From positions 288,501 to 352,500 of the forward strand of contig JAODUP010000571.1 in the NCBI GenBank assembly GCA_025642065.1: a DNA stretch of 64,000 nucleotides, given 5' to 3'. The translations under genes were made by a program, and so were the position numbers. How positions within the stretch are numbered: the first letter of the stretch is position 1; each line of letters begins with the position of its first letter. Under the pieces are notes generated by a model. That model ran no database searches, had not been told where the DNA came from, and saw only the letters and a program-made list of their open reading frames with translations. The stretch comes from Paralvinella palmiformis (Eukaryota > Annelida > Polychaeta > Terebellida > Alvinellidae). This document shows, one piece after another, positions 1 to 9,444 of the stretch.

Positions 1-411
1 GTGCTGCCGGCAGGCTGTATCTGTAAGGTGCTGGCAGACAGTAGTGGTTATGTGGCAACAGTGTGGCTGCACCAAGGAGGCTGTATCTGCAAGGTGCCGG
101 CAGACAGTAGTGGTTATGTGGCAACAGTGTGGCTGCACCAAGGAGGCTGTATCTGCAAGGTGCCGGCAGACAGTAGTGGTTATGTGGCAACAGTGTGGCT
201 GCACCAAGGAGGCTGTATCTGCAAGGTGCTGGCAGACAGTAGTGGTTATGTGGCAACAGTGTGGCTGCACCAAGGAGGCTGTATCTGCAAGGTGCTGGCA
301 GACAGTAGTGGTTATGTGGCAACAGTGTGGCTACACCAAGGAGGCTGTATCTGCAAGATGCCGGCAGACAGTAGTGGTTATGTGGCAACAGTGTGGCTAT
401 ATCAAGGAGGC
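1..411. repeat. 66-bp minisatellite, about 6 units
   Basis: About six near-identical 66-bp units, the window starting inside the first. Because 66 is a multiple of three, more than one frame stays open and reads as a 22-residue repeat. The unit matches no protein repeat I know and two overlapping frames are equally open, so I treat it as non-coding. It could be a repetitive exon of a gene lying to the left. Confidence 0.85.
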
Positions 412-597
412 TGGTGCTGCGGTGCTCTTGGGTCAACAACTGGACTACAAGAATAAATTAATTTAATTTATTGTCCAACAAAGATCCCTTTTTTATTTAC
501 CATTTACAAATATGATTGCTATGGAATTTAACCATATAACTTTAGCCTCCAATCATCACCACCACTTCTACCTGCACTTTTATAACAGTTATTTTGC

Positions 598-885
598 CTA
601 TTGAATGATGTTTATTGCTAAAATATATCTACTTAACTCCTGTACAAGTGAGATGAACCCAATACCTCCAACTGCATCAAATGGATGTAAATCCTGACAC
701 ACAAACCTTACAGACGTATCTATGATCTTATCCATAACAATCCTTGATCTTGGATTTGACTTTTGCGCCAGAGGTTGTACAGCATGCGTAAGGGTAGTTT
801 GATTTCCAATAATCCGACACTTGTGACGTTTAAGTGCTGGAGTGCCAATATGACTTGAATAGGTGCTTGATGACGAGATTAACAC
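598..885 (-). pseudogene. hAT (ZBED-like) transposase remnant
   Basis: The minus-strand frame of about 95 codons reads like the N-terminal half of a ZBED/hAT transposase. It has a remnant after a BED finger (LKRHK), a Q-T-T-L stretch, then an I-x-x-F-V-x-x-D-x-x-P-F block followed by V-x-G-x-G-F near residues 63-80. In hAT proteins that block precedes the catalytic region. No intact BED finger and no hAT dimerisation region is visible, and the frame closes at 598, so this is a dead fragment. The match is by eye to the family pattern. Confidence 0.6.
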
Positions 886-1438
886 GCAGCAAAGTCCAGT
901 TCAGCGCCATTACGATCTACCTCGAGTCAAAATCCTTTCCAAACATCAGACATTCCTTTTTTACAAAACCTAATTTTATATTCTCAAGACTTCAAACTTG
1001 ATGTAACCGAGCTAACCGTAAGTTTGGCAGCAGCAATAGTTAAAATTAAAGCACGTCTATTCAAAACATAAGAGTACCTCCAATCAGTTATAATACATTA
1101 AATGTCTTCAATAAAACACAATATCTACTAATATCCAATAATAACAAATATCCCGCAGGATGTATCAACAATGACAGTGTGACTAACTTATGTTTTTATT
1201 GTTTGGGGAGAATCCCCAGGCTGTCCCTTAATCAGCACAGCCTCTATGTTGGAGTGGTTGAGAAACCTCCTCCCCCACCACTCACAGCGGAGCAGTACGG
1301 AAAGATGAAGCCGAAATACCCTGAGGGTGGTCACTGCCAGAGTGTTTTACGTCCTCAGGGGGGTTTTAACGTCCCCCTTTATTTTAAATAATTCAGTGGA
1401 GACGGCAGCGCCATTTAACGTGGTCACGAAGCCGAGAA

Positions 1439-1450
1439 ATTAATCTCTGG

Positions 1451-1514
<64 letters not shown>

Positions 1515-1690
1515 GTATAACCTCACTTGTGCCAGTGAGCTCCGGTGGCCTAGTGGTGAACCACCCGGCAATTGGTGCTAACGGTCACAGGTTCGAACCC
1601 CGTAAGAGGTCGAAACTTTTCCAGAGATTAATGGTATATGAAGAAGATACGGAGGCTGGAGACAGCCACAGTCAGATATACCGAGGATAC
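1439..1690. mobile_element. tRNA-like SINE fragment with (AT)n inside a 15-bp inverted repeat
   Basis: At 1539-1610 there is a tRNA-like head: an A-box-like TGGCCTAGTGGT and a B-box-like GGTTCGAACCC. An (AT)n tract of about 60 bp (1453-1514) lies just before it. The whole is framed by a perfect 15-bp inverted repeat, ATTAATCTCTGGAAA at 1439-1453 and its complement at 1618-1632. A full tRNA cloverleaf is not convincing, so this is called a SINE-type element and not a tRNA gene. Confidence 0.5.
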
Positions 1691-1739
1691 TAATCTCTAA
1701 ACAGAACACCACTGGCTCAAAACAAAGCCAAAAGAATAA

Positions 1740-3450
1740 TGTAATTGGTGATCAGGATCTATACATCGGAGGTGTGCTCAATGACATCTCAAATACTGAC
1801 GACATGAGAGCTTGTTTGAAATCACGGGGCATACACAAACCTTCACACATCACTCAGTTATCCGTAACAAGTGATTGGCTATCCTTCAAGGTGACCCTCC
1901 CGAGACATATTATTACGCCCCGAATTACAATGGCTGGACCGCGGGCATTCGCATCTTTCGTAAAAAGTTGTGGAAGCCCCATCAGCAGCACACAGGACGC
2001 GAGGCACAATACAGGAGACGCGAATCACAGTTCCGAGCGCGCGAATCAGAATTCCGGAGACGCGAATACCAGAAACGCGAGCCACTGTATAAAGGATGCA
2101 ACTCAGCCCGGGTATTAAAGAACTGGCGATCTCAGTAGAGAGATTTAACTGCCACGGCTACAAACAATCCTTTTATTATATTTGATCCAGACTTGTACAT
2201 GCCGATTTGATGCGTCTATGTGAAACATGGATTAAACCTAGTGAGTTGTCTTTAATACAAAATAATATAGACAGCCATGAAATATCACATGTCAATAGTT
2301 ATGTCGTTTTCAATAAATCTGGTATGTCTGAAGACGACGATCATTCCACCGGTAGACCATACGGTGGTGTAGCCATTATATGTAAAGTTATTGATGGCTT
2401 ATCTTATGAAATTATTAATTCTAGAAATTCTCGAATCTTAGCGGTGCTTATAAAAGACCGTTATGATAGGCCGTTATTATATTATATTGTGCACTTATAT
2501 GCCTTATTTTGATGATAGACAATATTTTTGACATCTGGAGAGTTTTTGACATCTATTGATCCAATGCAGGTTATTATCGATGAATACAATGAAGCTGTAC
2601 CAATTACGTTTCTAGGTGATTTTAATGCCGAAACTCCCGCGATCTGAAGTTACTTCTAACAACTGGTATACATCCAAGGTTATTAATGCTCATAGTCGTT
2701 TACTGCGTGACTTTATTGTTGGTAATGAGATATCAATTGTTGATTTTATGTTTTACCAGAAGACCTCTTATACATATTTTAATATTTCTCGCAACGTACG
2801 AACACAGATTGATGATGTATTTAGTACTAATTATCATGTCTGTAATATTAATATCTGTGATATTGTCTCGTTAGACGACGGTAATGTTAACAATCATCTA
2901 GCTATCAGATTATTAATAACACTCAGAGTTCAACATTACAATAACTCAATATCAACGGAGACTGGCCATAGTGATTCACTTTTCACTAATTGGTACAAAA
3001 AATTTAATAACTATGAATATTGTCGTATCCTTGAAGAAAAATTATCCAATATCCTAGTCTATCTGTGGCAAAGCCAACTTATAGACTCAGGTGTATAATT
3101 ATGTGGATACGCTGAAATATATATTCGTAGAAGCTGCTAAATGCCAAAGTGATCCCTAAAAATGTATTTAACCCAAAGAAATATTGGTGTCCAGATTTAT
3201 CCCAAGCCAGAGATACGAAGAGATTTGGGTGCCGTCTGTGGTCTGATAATGGTAGACCAAGAGAAGGAGAGGTATATAAATATGTTTAAAAATGTGAAGA
3301 AATTATTCCGTAAATTATCAAGAAGTGTGTAACTTAAAAAACAACGAATTATATGAATCTCTGGACAGCTTACTGAAAAGGGACGTAAATCGTTTGTGGA
3401 AAACTGTGAAAAGAACAAAGTAAATTACATACTAGCATTGACCCGAGTGA
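1740..3450 (+). mobile_element. Decayed non-LTR retrotransposon (ORF1 end, endonuclease, RT start)
   Basis: Three frames in order look like one broken LINE. Positions 1765-2135 give an ORF1-like segment (Y-I-G-G-V start, SDWLSFKVT, then an R/E-rich tail). Positions 2207-2512 give the N-terminal part of an APE-type endonuclease (CETWIKPSEL and GRPYGGVAIICK). Positions 2585-3098 continue it with FLGDFNAE and later R-T-Q-I-D-D-V-F-S-T. Positions 3130-3450 resemble the linker before reverse transcriptase. Stops and frameshifts interrupt every part and the catalytic RT is absent. It ends close to a SINE at 3512. Confidence 0.7.
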
Positions 3451-3511
3451 ATTTTTGCGACACTTCTCCGGAACAATGCAGGATAACTCAACTATGAAAC
3501 TTTATCACTTG

Positions 3512-3668
3512 AGATGATGATGATGATGATGGTTGATGGTTGATGTCGAGCGACCTCCAAATGTATTGAAGCGAAGTCGAAGATGAAACAACCTTCAGAT
3601 ATGCCCACGCCGAGATTCGAACACGGGTGGTAGTGATCTGTGGTCCAAAACGCTACCGTTAGCCCATA
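3512..3668 (-). mobile_element. SINE-A copy
   Basis: Member of the commonest repeat in the window. On the minus strand it reads a tRNA-like head with B box GTTCGAATCTCGG, then a body with CATATCTGAAGG and GGAGGTCGCTCG, ending in ATCATC. The head is partly decayed here. Confidence 0.7.
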
Positions 3669-4189
3669 GTTTGAGATGTATGAAGCCCTGTATTCAACAT
3701 ATCGGGAGCGTGGATATTACTAAGCTTCATGTTGTTGTATGCGTACTGCCGAACTGTACGCCAGTGTACCGGCTCGTAGTCGAGCCGGCGCTTCAACCCC
3801 AACATGGCGGCATAAACAAACCATCACGTGTCCGTGACGTCAGGTGCCAAACCTCAATAGAAGCCGATACAACGCCAGTTTTTCAGCTCCTGGTTACAAA
3901 TATTCAGATGACCGACTAATGTTTATATTTCAAGGAGAGGTCAACACCAACTGACCCTCAAAGGATATCCGGTTTCTAATTCTCTCGGTGGCTGAACCTG
4001 GACATTGCCGCTGATAGAACAATGGATGACGTGAAGACAAAGTTATAAAAAGTTTTGGTCATAAATTATCGTAATCTCTAACTTGGTTACGTTAGCATAC
4101 GTGGTAATAGGTCATTTGTTATTAAACCAAATGTATCATCTTTATCTAACTAAATGACCCCATTAATGCTGACCTGGGGTGGGGGTGGC

Positions 4190-4362
4190 TTCTGCGTTGG
4201 ACGTTCCGGTGGCGTACTGATTAGAGCACTACGCCTGCAAATCTCCCGCTTGTGGGTTCGAATCCGGTTACCACCTGTGTTTATCGGATTTGTTTCCCTT
4301 GGCAGATGCCATTTGTCCCATGAGTGACCAGCTTTGAGGCTAAACAACTCAATAACAACAAC
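4190..4362 (+). mobile_element. SINE-C copy
   Basis: A tRNA-like head (A-box-like TGGCGTACTGATTAGAGCA, B-box-like GGGTTCGAATCC) is followed by CCTGTGTTT and TTTGTTTCCCTTGGCAG, ending in an AACAAC repeat. Related copies lie at 52443, 59153 and 61355. Confidence 0.6.
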
Positions 4363-4420
4363 AACAATTCTTAGCTGGTGTGCAAAGAAAACAGTTTACC
4401 TTCATTTCATGACTAAGAAA

Positions 4421-4910
4421 AATATGTTCACATCAAATTAGGAACACCATAAACCTCATATTAAATAATTCAGTTCAAAGTGTTGATGAATCGACTATAA
4501 CTCGTCTGTAGACGCCGCCATTTTGAAACCAGACGCAGACCGGATGTTGATTAAATCTGACGGCAAAAGGTGTTTACTGAAATGTTGGAAGAAAGTTATA
4601 TAGTGAAAATCTTTATGAACGAAATTCCTTATGTTTGGCTTATCATTATTTACATTGTTATAACCGGATCATAGAATTAAGTGACGTCAGATTTCAGGAA
4701 CATCCGGTCTATTTCTTGGCTTCAAAAAGGGAGGCGCCCACAGACCATCAATAGTCGATTTTAACGACAAAGACAAACATGTTCACACAAATTATAAATA
4801 ATATCAGGTTATGAACACGATCAAACACATATTTAATAATCCGATTCAAAGTGTTGATGAATCGACTATAATTGGTATGTGTGCCCTATTTATAATTTGT
4901 GTGAACATCA
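4421..4910. repeat. Repeat block with 22-bp perfect inverted repeat
   Basis: Two similar segments (about 4440-4505 and 4800-4875) share TTCAAAGTGTTGATGAATCG. The second is framed by a perfect 22-bp inverted repeat, 4779-4800 against 4887-4908, with about 86 bp between the arms. This looks like a small non-autonomous DNA transposon, possibly inserted into a related copy. Confidence 0.5.
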
Positions 4911-5464
4911 TTTTTATTTTAGTCGTGAAATTTTGAAATGAAGGTGAACTGTTCCCATCAGAATTTCACACAGCTAGCAGTGACTCGTTAACATATATAA
5001 CTCAATCACTCAGAATTCTGCCATATAACCAGCTGGTAGCTGTTTAACTCGAATTCCGAACAATGGCTGTGTTTCAATTTAGCTGAGATGCTCCAGACAG
5101 ATATTTTTGTTAACTAATTATCAGTAAACATTTGATTGAATGTGGAATAACTTTTGTATTCTGGATTATAAGACTTGCGTTACATTTTGAAATACTCGAC
5201 GTTGGTGCTGAATAAATAGAATGGACTGTTAATTTGTTGTGTTTGTTACAATTTATGCGCAGAGTGAAAACAACCGGATTTGTCTCTACAAGTGTTTAAA
5301 AATTACCCTTTTATAACCTACGTGGGCCTTTGACACACTTCTGCAAAATCACAGAATCGACCTTGCAATGAAGTTTAACTCTAAAACCTATTATTTTGTA
5401 ATCCTTAATCGTGAACTTTAAAATCTCATTTTATAACTATTTTAATATTTTTATTTAACCTCAG

Positions 5465-5588
5465 ATACAATGGCTTCATGGCTTTGCCAGACAGAAACGA
5501 CTCGTTATTAAAGATCAGAATGACGTATATTATAGTGTTCCCAGATGTTATAGCGGCATGGTAGTACCAATAAGGCCAGATGGTTTAG
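5465..5588 (+). CDS. CABIT-SAM gene, first visible exon
   Basis: Acceptor ATTTAACCTCAG and donor TTTAG|GTAAGT; starts in phase 0 and ends in phase 1. It encodes 41 residues of CABIT, including the YYSVPxxYSG motif. Confidence 0.85.
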
Positions 5589-7727
5589 GTAAGTCGGATG
5601 TCAACAGTAAACTCTAATTACCGATATGTCATCAGATTCGATTAAATCCGAGTTGTTCAGAAAATATAGCTCTCTCGGTTTAAATACCGATGATATTGGC
5701 TAGATATCGGTCATGACCGGTCTAATAACAACGCTGGTATGGCCCATTAACCCGAAGCCATATTTTCTCTCATGTGTGACATTGAGAAATAGCACATTTC
5801 ACTTATAAAGATTACAGCAATCTGATTACAAAATGGACTTTTAATTCAAATTTCCTACAACAACTCGACTAAAGATTCGCTAACTTTTATCTAAACTCGA
5901 AATGAAAAAAATTCATACCAGAAGCATATAAAATAGTACGTGATCGGACAGATAACCGACGGAGATTAGTCCGATTGACATTAGGCCGAACGGGAATTAG
6001 GCCAAAAGAACAATTAGCAAAACAGACATTTGGTCTTAAATTATTCCTTTTAATTTTGTGTGTTATTTTATTAAAATGTTTTGGTTACTTGCAATGTAAT
6101 AGTTTTACGGCCACTTTTATGCACATGGTAGGCTAAATGGGCCGAGCGACCTCCAAAGGTAATGAGGCGAAGTCAAAGATGAAACAACCTTCAGATATGC
6201 CCACTCCGAGATTAGAACCCGGGTGGTAGTGATCTGTGGTCCAACACGCTACCTCTAGACCACGGAGGCGCCCAAGGTCGCTGGTATGAAATTCATGAAC
6301 TTAAAAGAAACACAAGTTTCTTCTTCAACTTATAGGCAACACGCCGGCCTCCGCCACCTCCCCCAAAATGACTTTAAATTACCAAAGGCGATAATACCCA
6401 AATTACAAAATGCGGCGGGCTCACGAACGGTTCGGAATTCGAACAATTCATAATTCGAGTAACTCGTACCTCGAACAAAAAACACTAATTAGGAAAAATG
6501 GTTCAAAAGCCGAACGAAAATTCAGATGTAAAAGAAGGAAAAAATATTTATAATACCATCGCAAACACAGATATGTTAAAATTGGAAAGAAATTGGAAAA
6601 CAAATATTTAGCTGTCGGCTGATGTCTGTTCGGCCAAATATCAGTCGGTGAAATGTCATTTATGTCAGATGTCCGTCGGTGAAATGTCATTTATGTCAGA
6701 TATCAGTCGGTGAAATGTCATTTATGTCAGATGTCCGTCGGTGAAATGTCATTTATGTCAGATGTCCGTCGGTGAAATGTCATTTAGGTCAGATGTCCGT
6801 CGGTGAAATGTCATTTATGTCAGATGTCCGTCGGTGAAATGTCATTTATGTCAGATGTCCGTCGGTGAAATGTCATTTATGTCAGATGTCCGTCGGTGAA
6901 ATGTCATTTAGGTCAGATGTCCGTCGGTGAAATGCCATTTATGTTAGATGTCCGTCGGTGAAATAACCTTTAGGTCAGATGTCCGTCGGTGAAATGCCAT
7001 TTATGTTAGATGTCCGTCGGTGAAATAACCTTTAGGTCAGATGTCCGTCGGTGAAGTGTCATTTATGTCAGATGTCCGTCGGTGAAATGTCATTTAGGTC
7101 AGATGTCCGTCGGTGAAGTGTCATTTAGGTCAGATGTCCGTCGGTGAAATGTCATTTATGTCAGATGTCCGTCGGTGAAATGTCATTTAGGTCAGATGTC
7201 CGTCGGTGAAATGTCATTTAGGTCAGATGTCCGTCGGTGAAATGTCATTTAGGTCAGATGTCCGTCGGTGAAATGTCATTTAGGTCAGATGTCCGTCGGT
7301 GAAATGTCATTTAGGTCAGATGTCCGTCGGTGAAATGTCATTTATGTCAGATGTCCGTCGGTGAAATGTCATTTAGGTCAGATGTCCGTCGGTGAAATGT
7401 CATTTATGTTAGATGTCCGTCGGTGAAATAATCTTTAGGTCAGATGTCCGTCGGTAAAATGTCATTTAGGTCAGATATATCCGTCGGCTAAATGTCCGAA
7501 GAACATTAATTAGGAATAAGAATAACTTGATGATTAATTCTTCCCAAAACCGAACAATTAACTTATAAAATATTGCTAAACAACAGTAAATATCATAAAA
7601 TTCATGATATGTTGCTGGTTTTGTGATTGGGATAATACTAATTGCTGAAGGGAACTGAAAACTCTAATACGCTTAAATAAGGGAAATTGATATGGGAACA
7701 GGTTTAGTACATCGTTGGATCTCGTCG

Positions 7728-7777
<50 letters not shown>

Positions 7778-7945
7778 CAAATAGCTCACCGGAAGACGAA
7801 TATAGGGGATGTGATCGAAAACGGGAAATATGAATATTTGGAATTCTGCGACAAAAAAGTGTCAGTGAAAATAAAAGGACGACTGAAGATTATAGAATCT
7901 TATGACGAGAGATATCTTGTAGGGCATGTCATATGTGATGGTATG

Positions 7946-7996
<51 letters not shown>

Positions 7997-8773
7997 TTTT
8001 ATTTATTTATTTTTTATTTTTATTTTTATTTTTTTATTTTCCATCTTATTTATGTGTCAATTATTTGGCAGTGACATTCGATTATTTATTATTAATTACT
8101 GATATTAATGAATAAATAATTAAATGACTGATTGATTGAATATGACATATTACCAGTCAATTGTAGTTTAATCATCCTCGTTATCTTTAATTGTGTTATA
8201 AAATCACCATTTGCCCTTCAAAATGGTAAACGTGATATAATCAGTTACCATTAGGCCAGATGTTATTGTACATCAGTTACCAGGTTACCATTAGGCCAGA
8301 TGTTATTGTACATCAGTTACCAGGTTACCATTAGGCCAGATGTTATTGTACATCAGTTACCAGGTTACCATTAGGCCAGATGTTATTGTACATCAGTTAC
8401 CAGGTTACCATTAGGCCAGATGTTATTGTACATCAGTTACCAGGTTACCATTAGGCCAGGTGTTATTGTACATCAGTTACCAGGTTACCATTAGGCCAGG
8501 TGTTATTGCATATCAGTTATCATTAGGCTAGGTGTTATTGTACATCAGTTACAATTAGACTAGGTGTTAATGTACATCAGTTACCATTAGGCCAGGTGTT
8601 AATATACATCATTAGGCCAGGTGTTATTGTACATCAGTTACCATTAGGCTAGATGTTAATGTACATCAGTTACCATTAGGCCAGGTGTTAATATACATCA
8701 TTAGGCCAGGTGTTATTGTACATCAGTTACCATTAGGCTAGGTGTTAATGTACATCAGTTACAATTAGGCCAG

Positions 8774-8804
<31 letters not shown>

Positions 8805-9407
8805 CAGTTACCTTTAGCCTAGATGTTATTGTCATTGATTACATTTAGCCTACATGTCAGCCTATATCAGTTACATTTAGCCTACATGTCAGCCTATATC
8901 AGTTACATTTAGCCTACATGTCAGCCTATATCAGTTACATTTAGCCTACATGTCAGCCTATATCAGTTACCTTTAGCCTACATGTCAGCCTATATCAGTT
9001 ACCTTTAGCCTACATGTCAGCCTATATCAGTTACCTGTAGGCTGCGAAAGCTGAATAACAAAGAAAATAAATAGATTAAAAATGATAAAACATTAATGAT
9101 GTTAATAATAATCATGTCCCAATGATGACACCATGACGGGAATACAAACTTAATTAGGTAATATCAACAATTAGTGAAATCAAAACGAGATATATTATTA
9201 TTATTGTGAGTTTATTTTTCAGGAGCACTAGTTGACGAGTTTACATTAACACCATGTTCTGTCCCCATTTTAATGTCTATCGCCTTGACATCTACAACTG
9301 GAGGCCAGAAAACATTCTTCACAATCATGTCAGAGTTTAGGAATTTCATAAATCGGTGCCCACACGATTATACGGAGGCCCTGAACCAATTCTCTGGTAA
9401 GGTATTG

Positions 9408-9444
<37 letters not shown>

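Larger units (their letters stand above)
5589..7784 (+). other. CABIT-SAM gene intron with SINE-A and 31-bp minisatellite
   Basis: Phase 1 intron of about 2.2 kb. It holds a SINE-A copy, a 31-bp minisatellite and a terminal (TA)n directly before the acceptor TTTACAAATAG. The (TA)n separates any polypyrimidine tract from the acceptor, so this site is unusual. Confidence 0.8.

Noticed and set aside
1..466. Two overlapping repetitive open frames, possibly a secreted Cys-repeat protein
   Set aside because: Two frames are equally open because the period is 66 bp. No signal peptide or known repeat, and nearby sequence is transposon debris. Kept as a minisatellite.
1535..1610. tRNA gene
   Set aside because: A-box and B-box words are present but the arms do not pair into a cloverleaf, and similar heads appear on many SINEs.
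6620..7490. CRISPR-like array of regularly spaced repeats
   Set aside because: Units are head to tail with no unique spacers and the genome is eukaryotic. The same holds for the 17-, 21-, 24-, 32-, 40- and 50-bp arrays.
7715..8074. 119-codon frame starting in (TA)n as a gene
   Set aside because: Only its middle, 7785-7940, is an exon of the CABIT-SAM gene; the ends are TA and T-rich repeat beyond the splice sites.
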